The notes under the pieces: model-generated
Told to the model about the DNA's origin: nothing
Seen by the model: the letters and a program-made list of their open reading frames with translations, nothing else
Databases searched by the model: none
From: Sphingobacterium sp. SGR-19
GTDB taxonomy: Bacteria; Bacteroidota; Bacteroidia; Sphingobacteriales; Sphingobacteriaceae
Direction of reading: 5' to 3'
Assembly: GCF_011043555.1 (NCBI RefSeq)
Contig: NZ_JAAKGS010000007.1
Coordinates: forward strand, 62,001-126,000
Length of the DNA: 64,000 nt
Position numbers and translations under genes: made by a program
Part shown: in pieces, positions 55,446-63,969 of the stretch
Layout: every line of letters begins with the position of its first letter
How positions within the stretch are numbered: the stretch's first letter is position 1

Positions 55446-57140
55446 TTAATATCGTATTGCTTTGATATTTAATTGCAAATTCTTTTTGCCCCGCCAGTTA
55501 TTCTCTTCGATGGTGTAACAAATATCAAATTTATGCCCTTCGTTGATATAGTCTATATGTTCTGCCAATCCAAAACCTATACAATCGAAGGATACGGAGT
55601 CCTCTTGTTTTATTACTATTTTGATGTGATTCGTGCCTACGATATATCCTGAACCCTGTACTTTACGCGTGAGAAGAATAGGAGCCTCATTTTGTGGGCC
55701 GAAAGGTTCAAACTGTTTTAATAAACGGTAAAATTTGCTATCGATCTCTTTCAGATTTAATTCCGTTTCTATGAGTACTTCTTGCTGAAGCATTTCGGGC
55801 GTAATAGTGTTCTGTACTACTGCTTCAAATTTTTCTTGAAACGCTGGTACATTTTCCACACGCATAGTGAGGCCCGCTGCATATTTATGTCCGCCATATT
55901 GGTCTAATAAATCGGCACATTCGCTCAACGCCTCGTATAGATCAAAGCCTAATACAGAACGTGCCGAACCGGCGATATATCCATTGGTCTGTGTAAGTAT
56001 AACGGTAGGCCGGTAGTATTTTTCTGTTAAACGTGAAGCAACTATACCAATTACGCCTTTGTGCCAATCGGCTTTAAAAAGCACGGTGGATTTGCGTTGT
56101 TTCAATAATTCGTCGTTGTTCAGGATGTCTAACGCTTCCTCGGTTATTTTAAGATCGAAGCCTTTGCGTACAGTATTCTGATCGTCAACGGTAGTCGAAT
56201 ACGCTTCGGCTTCTGCTAGTGATTTTGAAATCAATAGCTTTACAGCGTCTTTAGCGTGTTCGATGCGGCCGGCGGCATTGATACGCGGGCCAATCTGAAA
56301 GACAATATCGCCTACAGAAAAATGCCCACTCTTATTAGAAGAAAGATTGATGAGCGCCTGAAGACCACAACTTGGGTTGGTGTTTAATTTTTTGAGTCCA
56401 AAATGAGTGAGTATCCGGTTTTCTCCGGTAATAGGTACGATATCTGATGCAATACTCACCGCCACAAGATCAAGATATTGATAGGCAAGTTGCATGTCCA
56501 TATCGTTTTTTTGAACAAAGGCCTGGATTAATTTAAATCCGATCCCGCATCCCGACAGTTCTTTGTAGGGGTAAGGACAATCGCTGCGTTTAGGGTCTAA
56601 TACGGCTACGGCATCCGGAATAGTACTGCCCGGAAGATGATGGTCTCCAATGATAAAATCAATTCCCTTTGCTTTTGCATAGTTGACTTTCTCAATGGCT
56701 TTAATACCACAATCCAGTGCAATAATTAAAGAGAAGCCATTTTCAGCTGCATAGTCAATTCCTTTGAAAGAAATACCATAACCTTCTAGATAACGGTCGG
56801 GAATATAAAATTCCAAACCCGAATGGAAATCACGAAAAAAACTATAGACAATCGAAACGGCAGTAGTACCGTCGACATCATAATCGCCATATATAAGTAT
56901 TTTCTCTTTGTTGCCGATTGCTCTTTCAATTCGAGATATCGCCTTATCCATATCTTTCATTAAAAAAGGATCGTGCAATAGATCAAAGTTAGGGCGAAAA
57001 AAATGCTTGGCTTGTTGATAGGTTTCGACACCACGATGGAGAAGCAGTTCTGCTATTACAGCGTTTATACCCAACTCACCACATAGTTTGCTGGTTTTTT
57101 GAACATTGTTTTTTTGCTTAACCACCCATCTTTTTTGCAT
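55446..57140 (-). CDS. recJ: Single-stranded DNA exonuclease RecJ
   Basis: 5'-3' exonuclease of 564 residues for recombination and mismatch repair. DHH motifs: GDYDVDGTTA (85-94), ALDCGIK (141-147), GDHHLPG (165-171) and DPKRSDCPY. The DHHA1 domain includes GVIGIVASRLTEKYYRPTVI and GSARSVLGFDLYEAL, plus GGHKYAAGLTM. The C-terminal OB fold completes it. A palindrome at 57178-57191 lies 38 bases upstream, overlapping the likely promoter. Confidence 0.95.
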   Translation of the reverse strand: MQKRWVVKQKNNVQKTSKLCGELGINAVIAELLLHRGVETYQQAKHFFRPNFDLLHDPFLMKDMDKAISRIERAIGNKEKILIYGDYDVDGTTAVSIVYSFFRDFHSGLEFYIPDRYLEGYGISFKGIDYAAENGFSLIIALDCGIKAIEKVNYAKAKGIDFIIGDHHLPGSTIPDAVAVLDPKRSDCPYPYKELSGCGIGFKLIQAFVQKNDMDMQLAYQYLDLVAVSIASDIVPITGENRILTHFGLKKLNTNPSCGLQALINLSSNKSGHFSVGDIVFQIGPRINAAGRIEHAKDAVKLLISKSLAEAEAYSTTVDDQNTVRKGFDLKITEEALDILNNDELLKQRKSTVLFKADWHKGVIGIVASRLTEKYYRPTVILTQTNGYIAGSARSVLGFDLYEALSECADLLDQYGGHKYAAGLTMRVENVPAFQEKFEAVVQNTITPEMLQQEVLIETELNLKEIDSKFYRLLKQFEPFGPQNEAPILLTRKVQGSGYIVGTNHIKIVIKQEDSVSFDCIGFGLAEHIDYINEGHKFDICYTIEENNWRGKKNLQLNIKAIRY

Positions 57141-57177
57141 ATCGTTGCCGTTGTATAAACGTGTAAATATACATTTT

Positions 57178-57191
57178 GTAAACCGGTTTAC
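57178..57191 (-). promoter_or_regulatory. 14-bp LacI-type palindrome upstream of recJ
   Basis: GTAAACCGGTTTAC is perfectly symmetric with a central CG, like LacI/GalR-family operators. A near-consensus -7 box (TATATTTA, minus strand, 57164-57171) lies just downstream, so the site would sit in the promoter spacer of recJ. No LacI-family gene is in the window. Confidence 0.45.
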
Positions 57192-57271
57192 CTAATGGAG
57201 GTCTCTGTTCGGAATTAAAGGGATTGTGGCTTATGGGGTTACAATGAAATAAAAAATGTGATTTTTTTTGC

Positions 57272-57279
57272 TAGTTTTG
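57272..57279 (+). promoter_or_regulatory. Candidate promoter of khtT-khtU
   Basis: TAGTTTTG matches TAnnTTTG, 53 bases before the khtT ATG. No good -33 TTTG at the usual distance is seen. Confidence 0.4.
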
Positions 57280-57332
57280 CTTGAGACAAGTATTCTAAGA
57301 AGAATACGAACGTTGTATTTAATTTTTTTGCT

Positions 57333-57812
57333 ATGTCAATAGTTAGAGAAAGCGACTTGATTGGTATCGGTAAGAAGTACCAGATAGAGACGGAAGCCGG
57401 TGACCAGATGGTAGTGGTTATCCATGACGACGGTAAACGCGAACTTTATCGTTCGGAAGGGGACGATAGTGAGACACACTGTGTTATGACACTTTCTGAT
57501 GAAGAGTCTCGCCAGGTAGCAGGCATTATTGGGGGATTGTCTTATAAGCCCAAGGCATTGGAAACCATGGAGTTGGCGTTGGACGATTTGCGGATTGAAT
57601 GGTATAAAGTGGGGATTTCTAGTGATGGCGTCGACAAAAGTATCGGGGAATTGGGCGTTCGACAGCGTACTGGAGCGTCGATTATTGCTGCCATTAAGGA
57701 AGAAGATACGATCATTAATCCGGGGCCAGACTATGTGATTACACCGGGAACAACACTGGTGGTCGCCGGAAAGAAAACGAATATTAAACAATTAAAAGAA
57801 ATCCTAATTTAA
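57333..57812 (+). CDS. khtT: KhtT-like regulatory subunit of a potassium/proton antiporter
   Basis: Cytoplasmic protein of 159 residues. The N-terminal ~75 residues form the KhtT N-domain (MSIVRESDLIGIGKKYQIET). The C-terminal RCK_C (TrkA-C) domain spans about 80-159, with VRQRTGASIIAAIKEED and PGTTLVVAGKKTNIKQLKE. KhtT controls KhtU by binding nucleotides. The antiporter gene begins 4 bases after its stop, as in the Bacillus pair. The name rests on domain make-up and pairing. Confidence 0.85.
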   Translation: MSIVRESDLIGIGKKYQIETEAGDQMVVVIHDDGKRELYRSEGDDSETHCVMTLSDEESRQVAGIIGGLSYKPKALETMELALDDLRIEWYKVGISSDGVDKSIGELGVRQRTGASIIAAIKEEDTIINPGPDYVITPGTTLVVAGKKTNIKQLKEILI

Positions 57813-57816
57813 TCCT

Positions 57817-59067
57817 ATGCTATCACATACCTTGGTATTAGAAGTTGGTATTGCCGTATTGTTAGTCGCCATTGTTGGTTTGTTGGCCAATAAATTGCGT
57901 TTTTCGGTGATTCCATTTTTTATAATAATTGGTATGGTAGTTGGCGAACACGCGCCCCAAATTGGATATATCGACTTCACGTTTACAGAGAGTAAGCCGT
58001 TTATCGATTTCATGGGGCGATTGGGGGTACTTTTCCTCTTGTTTTATCTAGGATTGGAGTTTTCTGTAGGACGGTTAATGCGATCCGGAAAATCCATTGT
58101 TACGGGGGGCATAGTTTATGTTTTTCTTAATTTTATCTCGGGTGTCCTGATAGGATGGCTCATGGATATTCCTTTTAAGGAAATGATGGTGCTATGTGGC
58201 GTCATGACTAGTTCATCCACGGCAATTGTTGCTAAAGTGCTCACGGATTTAAAGCGAACGGCGAATCCTGAGACCGAGATTATTATGGGGATGATTATGT
58301 TTGACGACCTCTTCATCGCCATGCACATCTCTTTCCTGTCAGGGCTAATTCTGACCGGAGGAACTTCCTTCTGGTCCGTATTAGGAACATCCTTGTTGGC
58401 GCTCGGCTTCATTCTGACGTTTTTGATATTAGGAAGGAAGCTTATTCCTGCTATCGATCGGCTTTTGCAAGACAAATCTCCAGAATTGTTCATCCTAATC
58501 ATATTCAGCCTATTGTTTATCATCGCCGGGTTTTCCGAAACGATACACGTTGCAGAAGCTATTGGGGCACTGATGGCCGGATTGGTGTTCGCCGATTCTC
58601 GCTATATTAAAAAGATTGAGGGGGTTATTGCTCCCTATCGTGATTTCTTCGGTGCGATGTTCTTTTTTAGCTTTGGGTTGTCTATTGATATGTATACTTT
58701 AGGAGGAGCTGTCGGATGGGCTACGCTGGCTGCAGCTATAACGGTAATAGGTAATGTGGCGTCGGGTTATTTCGCTGCCAGATTTTCGGGTAGAAAACCC
58801 AAAGCTTCATTTGACATAGGGTTTACACTTTCGGCAAGAGGAGAATTTTCCATTATTATGGCAAATATTGGAAAGGCGGGAGGTTTGCTCCCTATTCTTC
58901 AATCCTTCGTTGTTGTCTATGTGCTTATCTTATCTGTTGTATCGCCTTTGTTGACAAAAGAGTCACGTACGTTATGGGCTGTGCTGTTCGGAAAAGACGT
59001 TGCTCCTTTGAAACAGAAAAAGACATTAGAGCAATTGGAGGGGTCAGCTGGGAATATAGATACCTAG
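57817..59067 (+). CDS. khtU: KhtU-like CPA2 monovalent cation:proton antiporter
   Basis: Membrane antiporter of 416 residues with about 12-13 helices, exchanging K+ or another cation for H+. CPA2 motifs include RLGVLFLLFYLGLEFSVGRL, the core MTSSSTAIVAKVL and FDDLFIAMHISFLSG with its conserved Asp, and FTLSARGEFSIIMANI. It has no C-terminal RCK domain; that role falls to the KhtT partner upstream. It may work with the Mrp system in ion and pH balance. Confidence 0.9.
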   Translation: MLSHTLVLEVGIAVLLVAIVGLLANKLRFSVIPFFIIIGMVVGEHAPQIGYIDFTFTESKPFIDFMGRLGVLFLLFYLGLEFSVGRLMRSGKSIVTGGIVYVFLNFISGVLIGWLMDIPFKEMMVLCGVMTSSSTAIVAKVLTDLKRTANPETEIIMGMIMFDDLFIAMHISFLSGLILTGGTSFWSVLGTSLLALGFILTFLILGRKLIPAIDRLLQDKSPELFILIIFSLLFIIAGFSETIHVAEAIGALMAGLVFADSRYIKKIEGVIAPYRDFFGAMFFFSFGLSIDMYTLGGAVGWATLAAAITVIGNVASGYFAARFSGRKPKASFDIGFTLSARGEFSIIMANIGKAGGLLPILQSFVVVYVLILSVVSPLLTKESRTLWAVLFGKDVAPLKQKKTLEQLEGSAGNIDT

Positions 59068-59095
59068 GCTTCTTGACTTTTGGATGCCTAGGTAT
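59060..59095. terminator. Hairpin at the end of khtU
   Basis: ATACCTAGGC and GCCTAGGTAT form perfect 10-bp arms with a 16-base loop, covering the khtU stop. A T-rich stretch follows only 15 bases on, so termination is uncertain. It also lies after the convergent DHDPS-like gene. Confidence 0.45.
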
Positions 59096-59109
59096 AAGTA
59101 TTATAGCTT

Positions 59110-60177
59110 TTATAAATGATGTTTTTTTTGTAGGAAATCGGCGACAAATACATCGTCGTTTAATTCAGGATAATCTCTATACACGCGATCTATTTCTTCT
59201 TTTTGTCCAGGCGAAAGTACTTCGTTCGGATTAAGACACCAGATGCCTTTCATTAACCCCTGTCGACGGAGTACCTCGTGGATGCCCGGAATACAACCAT
59301 GAAAATCATGTGCTGGGTCAAAAAAAGCAGCATTACTATCTGTGATGGCGATAGCTTTACGTAATAACGAGTTTGCCGTCTGATTTTGAGGGTTCTTTTT
59401 ATATTCCTTTACTTCTTCCAGCAGTGTTACCGCTTTATTTGTCCATACAGCCCAATGCCCTAATAACCCCCCTTTGAAGTCGATGGTCACGTGCTTCTCG
59501 CCTATCGGAAAGCTATAGGTTGTCATTAAGTCGTTGACAATGTTATCATCATTTCCCGTATACATGGCAATCTTGTCGTGACGACCGGAGTTGGCTAATG
59601 CACGCATGACGTCAAGTGTTTGGTAGCGGTTGAAAGAAGCGCACTTGATAGCGACCACATTTTCGATTTTTACAAATTCGCTCCAGAATGCATAACTGAA
59701 AACACGGCCGCCAACGGAGGGTTGTAGGTAAAATCCAAACACCGGAATAACGGCCGCTACCTCCCTAACCCTATCCAATATAGCCGCTTCGGTCCAGTCC
59801 TGTAGTCCTCCCATACTCAATAATCCGATGTCATACCCGTAGTGGATAGCGGTATGTGCTTCTTGAATAGCTTGCTCCGTTGAACCACAGATACCGGCAA
59901 TCTTGACAAACGGTCCCTGTAAGGTTGCTTTCGCTATCTCTTCACTTGTCCATTTTAAAACCGTTTCGAATAAGTTGAACTCGGGATCTCGGATTTCAAA
60001 TTGTGTGGAGTGTACCGCCACTGCGATACCACCCGCGCCACTTGCTATATAATATTGCGTTAAAAGACGTTGATGATATTCGTTTATGCTTCGATCTTCA
60101 TTTAATGCCAATGGGTGGGCAGGAATGACTACGCCAGCCCATAAGTGCTTTACAAGCTCTGCTGATAGTTTTTTCAT
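59110..60177 (-). CDS. Dihydrodipicolinate synthase-family aldolase
   Basis: TIM-barrel lyase of 355 residues of the DapA/NanA superfamily. The Schiff-base lysine is Lys178 (VAIKCASFNRY) and the helper tyrosine is in FGFYLQPSVGG. The pyruvate-binding GTTGE motif of true DapA is replaced by AVAVHSTQ, so the substrate is probably not the DapA pair; sugar-acid aldol chemistry is possible. I start at ATG 60177 (MKKLSAEL), which shares TAATG with the upstream stop; a longer frame reaches 60246 but overlaps the epimerase gene. It is the last gene of the operon. Confidence 0.85.
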   Translation of the reverse strand: MKKLSAELVKHLWAGVVIPAHPLALNEDRSINEYHQRLLTQYYIASGAGGIAVAVHSTQFEIRDPEFNLFETVLKWTSEEIAKATLQGPFVKIAGICGSTEQAIQEAHTAIHYGYDIGLLSMGGLQDWTEAAILDRVREVAAVIPVFGFYLQPSVGGRVFSYAFWSEFVKIENVVAIKCASFNRYQTLDVMRALANSGRHDKIAMYTGNDDNIVNDLMTTYSFPIGEKHVTIDFKGGLLGHWAVWTNKAVTLLEEVKEYKKNPQNQTANSLLRKAIAITDSNAAFFDPAHDFHGCIPGIHEVLRRQGLMKGIWCLNPNEVLSPGQKEEIDRVYRDYPELNDDVFVADFLQKKHHL

Positions 60178-61199
60178 TAGAATTTCCCCTTTCTTTCTTG
60201 AAAATGTGTGTCTTTGTTCCATAAATCTCCACCTTCGAGGAACCATTTTGCGGTGATATCAATAGCTTCGCGGATTGTCGTCTTCGGATATCCAAATAAG
60301 CGGTGACATTCAGATGCGTTGTTGAGCAAAGCGGTTTCCGCTGCCTGATTTACGAATGTTGGTGTTATGTTGAAATGCTCTCCAAAACGTTCTGCAATCC
60401 AGCGAGTAGATAATATTTCCGGCCCGGTAACATTTAATATTTTGGCAGGAGATGTACAATGTAAGAGTGAGCGCAATGCGATCTCGTTGGCATCACCTTG
60501 CCAGATTACATTAACGTTTTGGCTGGTTAAATCAATCGGACGTTGTTCTTTGACAGCTTTTGCGATTTCTACTAATACGCCATAACGAAAATCAACTGCA
60601 TAGTTCAACCGATAGATAAGTGTAGGTGTTCCATTCTTTTTAGAGAAATATTCAAATATACGCTCTCGCCCAAGACATGATTGTGCATATTCTCCGATGG
60701 GTTCGGGTGTTGTTTCCTCTGAAATGCCGCCATCGGTCACGGGGACAAAGGGCAATACATTTCCCGAAGAAAAAGCAACGATGTTTGATGCTTTGAAATG
60801 AGAAGCGACCATGCCTGGTAAAAAGGTATTCATGGCCCAGGTAAAGTTTTCATTGCCTGTTGTGCCAAATTTATGTCCTGCCAAATAGATGATGTTCGGT
60901 ATCTGGGGAAGTTTTTGTAACTGACCTTGATCTAGCAGGTCACATGCAATTGTTTCGATTCCCAGTATATTCAAAGATTGTTCTACGTTCTTATCCGAAA
61001 ATCGAGAAACACCGATAACCTTTTTTTCGATTCCGGCCGCTCGTATTGCCCGTACCGCCAATGTTGCCATACTTGGCCCCATTTTCCCTCCGATACCCAA
61101 GAACATAATATCACCCTGGATTCTTTGTATGTCAGCAATCAACGCTGCCGAGGGTGCTAAGAGGTCTTCTTCAAGTTGTTTTAAATTTCCGTAATGCAT
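60177..61199 (-). CDS. NAD-dependent epimerase/dehydratase-like protein, atypical active site
   Basis: Extended SDR of 340 residues. The nucleotide-binding motif is FLGIGGKMGPSM (33-44). The serine is present in VAFSSGNVLP (144-145). The usual YxxxK is Tyr171-AQS-Cys175, so the catalytic lysine is missing. It may bind NAD without the standard chemistry or use another base. It overlaps the aldolase gene by one base and follows the Nramp-fold gene by 10 bases, so it belongs to the same oxidised-sugar operon. Confidence 0.8.
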   Translation of the reverse strand: MHYGNLKQLEEDLLAPSAALIADIQRIQGDIMFLGIGGKMGPSMATLAVRAIRAAGIEKKVIGVSRFSDKNVEQSLNILGIETIACDLLDQGQLQKLPQIPNIIYLAGHKFGTTGNENFTWAMNTFLPGMVASHFKASNIVAFSSGNVLPFVPVTDGGISEETTPEPIGEYAQSCLGRERIFEYFSKKNGTPTLIYRLNYAVDFRYGVLVEIAKAVKEQRPIDLTSQNVNVIWQGDANEIALRSLLHCTSPAKILNVTGPEILSTRWIAERFGEHFNITPTFVNQAAETALLNNASECHRLFGYPKTTIREAIDITAKWFLEGGDLWNKDTHFQERKGKF

Positions 61200-61209
61200 A
61201 TGTCGTTGT

Positions 61210-62442
61210 TTAAGTTAATAGATCGTGTGCATTGCTAATGGCAAGTGTAACGAGCATAAGCAGTCCGAGCATTGCCCAGGCTTTGGTGAGCGGGTTATTC
61301 CTATGGTTACCCATAATTTTTTCGTCGTTTGCTATTAGGAACATGAGTGTTCCAATAAAAGGAACAAGAAAGATGGTAATACTTTGTGCAAAGACAATCA
61401 GTTCTAACGGAAGCTTTCCGAATACAAGGGCTATAATAGAACCAAAAATCATGACAAGTGATATGAAGAACTTCACTACGGGATGGTCAAGATTGTTGCC
61501 ATAGCCGAACGTATCACCCAGTAATGATCCGCCTAATACGGCGTTTCCAATCAAAGAAGAAAAAGAAGCGCCGAATAATCCGATAAAAAAAAGATGGGAG
61601 GCATAAGTCCCCAAAAGTGGTTCTAAAGCTTTGCCCATGTCGGCCGCTGAATTTAATTGCATGCCTAGCGGGTGAAGCGTATTGGCTGCAGATATCATGA
61701 CAGCTGCACTCATAACACCTAATAATAGGATACCTACGCGGCTTCCTCGTCGCTGACGTTCGGCATTCTGGAGTTCGCTAGATAATTTTCGACGGGCTTG
61801 TACGAGATAACTTTGATAGAATGCGCCTACAACAGAGAAGCACGAAGCTATAAACGCAATAATCAGACTAAGGGAAGCCGGTGGAAGGGTCGGTACAAAC
61901 CCCTTTACAAACAGTATGATAGGCGTTTGTATCATGATAGCGGTAGATAAAAAAGCAAATAACATTAGGATAATAAAAGCTAGCACGAGCTTTTCCAGCA
62001 TGGCGTATATCGACTTAAAAAATAATAGTAAAATTCCGATAACGTTAAAGGCCACAATCCATAACTTAGTATCCGTGCCTGTACCTTCTGCAATGGCTAT
62101 GGAGACACCCGTAGCATTCCCCGATTGAAAAGATGTAGCTACCAAGAAGATTCCCAACCCGATGACAATGGAGGCTATTTTTCCAAATTTACTGCGAATT
62201 AATTTCAATAGCGTTTCGTTTTGCGCTATGCCGATTCTGGTGCCCATATCGGTAAACACCATCATGAAAAAGATAGCAATGACGACAACCCATAAAAGGG
62301 AAAGGCCATAATCTGTTCCCATTTTGGATGTGATGGTCATTTTGCTTGGGCCAAAGACAAGCGCCGCTGTAATGATGCCTGGTCCTAAGATGGAGAGCCA
62401 ATTTTTAAAAAAGCATTCTTTTTTACTATTGTTGTTTTTCAT
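61210..62442 (-). CDS. Nramp-fold transporter lacking the metal motifs
   Basis: Membrane transporter of 410 residues with about 11 helices, recognisable as Nramp by LGPGIITAALVFGPSKMT in helix 1 and FSVVGAFYQSYLVQARR in helix 6. In metal transporters helix 1 carries DPGN and helix 6 carries MPH. Here these are GPSK (31-34) and a GAFYQ stretch (206-210), so the Asp, Asn and Met metal ligands are gone. Transport of Mn or Fe is unlikely; another substrate, perhaps an organic acid or sugar product of the neighbours, is an inference. It lies between the sugar dehydrogenase and the epimerase-like gene. Confidence 0.82.
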   Translation of the reverse strand: MKNNNSKKECFFKNWLSILGPGIITAALVFGPSKMTITSKMGTDYGLSLLWVVVIAIFFMMVFTDMGTRIGIAQNETLLKLIRSKFGKIASIVIGLGIFLVATSFQSGNATGVSIAIAEGTGTDTKLWIVAFNVIGILLLFFKSIYAMLEKLVLAFIILMLFAFLSTAIMIQTPIILFVKGFVPTLPPASLSLIIAFIASCFSVVGAFYQSYLVQARRKLSSELQNAERQRRGSRVGILLLGVMSAAVMISAANTLHPLGMQLNSAADMGKALEPLLGTYASHLFFIGLFGASFSSLIGNAVLGGSLLGDTFGYGNNLDHPVVKFFISLVMIFGSIIALVFGKLPLELIVFAQSITIFLVPFIGTLMFLIANDEKIMGNHRNNPLTKAWAMLGLLMLVTLAISNAHDLLT

Positions 62443-62448
62443 GGAGAA

Positions 62449-63969
62449 CTACCTTAAGGAGGATAATGACCTGGATTCGATTTTGCCTGCATTGTTGCCA
62501 AAGTTGGTGCGGATATAATTTGCAATCGTGATGATTTCCACGTCCGTTAAGAAAGAAAAACCCGGCATAGCCCCTTCATATTTAGTGCTTTCCATGTTTT
62601 TTTCTTGCACACCGTGCAGAATAATTTGTAAGAGTGCCTTTTCGTCGCCATTGACAGTATTGGACTTTGCTAGGGACGGAAATGTATTCGTCAATCCCTC
62701 CCCGTCACTTTTGTGGCAGGACGTGCAATACGCCTCATATAAGGAGTGTCCGTCTTTAGCCGCCGGTTGTGTATCGACGCTTTGTGGATGTAAAATAGGA
62801 GCATGGGTTTTCTCACTGACGCGCAATCGGTAAATCACATCGTCCTCTTGCTTAGGAAAACCCTTTTGTGGGTTCCAATCTCTATTGCTAGAACAAAAAT
62901 AGATGTCACCATTAGGCAAGGTGATGACAGACCGTAATCGACCGAGCTGGTCTTGGAATAGAACCTGTTCGTCAATAATACGAAGACCGTCGTCCGATAG
63001 CGATAGGATGCGGAGCGACTGGTTTTTTAATGTCGTCAGTAGTAAGCTTTTTTTCCACTCTGGAATAACATCTGAACCGTAATAGGCTAATCCCGCGGGA
63101 GCGACGACCGGTGTCCAAGATTTAATCGGTTCTTCAATAACCAACGTTTTCACTTTTGCTTTTTCCTTTTCTGTATCAATCATTCCTTCGATAAGTGGCC
63201 AGCCATAATTTTTAAGTGGAAGGATGAGATTGATTTCATCTTCAATTGCATCACCATGTTCCGAGGTGTAAAGGATGCCTTCAGTGCTATACGTCAAACC
63301 TTGCATGTTTCTAAAGCCCCATGCGTATACATAGCTGTTGGCAATAGGATTGTCCTTTGGGATACTGCCATCCAGATTAAGTCGTAGTATTTTACCATTA
63401 AGAGATGTGCTATCTTGGGCATATGTATCTGTTGCTGCATCTCCGGTAGCCCAATAAACCTTTTTGTCGGGGGATATGACTATTCGGGAACCGTTATGTC
63501 CGGTATTTCCCGGAATTTGCAATAACTGTACAGGATTTGATAATCTGCCAGTCGGGTTATAGTTATAACGATAAAGATTTGAAAAAATTGAACTATCTTT
63601 TTTACTGGTATAGGAAAGGTATAGATAGGCCTGTTCGTTTTCTGGTTGATAAAGCGCCATGCCCAATAGGCCTAATGTCCGCTGCTGGTAAACATCTGGT
63701 ATGCTATCTATCAATAAAACCTGTTTACTTTTTATGTCGAGTCTGCGGATAGCTCCTCCAATCTCGGAAAATAAAATGGCATCGTTAATACGGTCATATT
63801 GTAGATCCCAAGGGACGTTGAGGTTTGTTGCTTCTTTTGTTAATGATAGGATGCTATTCTCCAGTTGAATGCTGTTCATTACAGGGAGATCTTTTTCAGA
63901 TCCCTGTCTGCAGGAGAAAAGAAACAAGATTATGGTAGTGAATCCAATATATATATTTTGTGGCTTCAT
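62449..63969 (-). CDS. PQQ-type sugar dehydrogenase fused to cytochrome c, lipoprotein
   Basis: Exported fusion of 506 residues. A lipoprotein signal ends in LFLFSC with Cys20. Residues about 35-400 form a glucose/sorbosone dehydrogenase beta-propeller, with LNVPWDLQYD, GLLGMALYQPENEQAYLYLS, NTGHNGSRIVISPD and YAWGFRNMQGLTY, and EHGDAIEDEINLI. The C-terminal cytochrome c domain has heme motif C415-TS-C418-H419 and the likely axial Met468 in EGAMPGF. It should oxidise a sugar or alditol and pass electrons directly to the membrane chain. It heads the minus-strand operon; the 31 bases upstream to the window edge show no clear promoter. Confidence 0.9.
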   Translation of the reverse strand: MKPQNIYIGFTTIILFLFSCRQGSEKDLPVMNSIQLENSILSLTKEATNLNVPWDLQYDRINDAILFSEIGGAIRRLDIKSKQVLLIDSIPDVYQQRTLGLLGMALYQPENEQAYLYLSYTSKKDSSIFSNLYRYNYNPTGRLSNPVQLLQIPGNTGHNGSRIVISPDKKVYWATGDAATDTYAQDSTSLNGKILRLNLDGSIPKDNPIANSYVYAWGFRNMQGLTYSTEGILYTSEHGDAIEDEINLILPLKNYGWPLIEGMIDTEKEKAKVKTLVIEEPIKSWTPVVAPAGLAYYGSDVIPEWKKSLLLTTLKNQSLRILSLSDDGLRIIDEQVLFQDQLGRLRSVITLPNGDIYFCSSNRDWNPQKGFPKQEDDVIYRLRVSEKTHAPILHPQSVDTQPAAKDGHSLYEAYCTSCHKSDGEGLTNTFPSLAKSNTVNGDEKALLQIILHGVQEKNMESTKYEGAMPGFSFLTDVEIITIANYIRTNFGNNAGKIESRSLSSLR

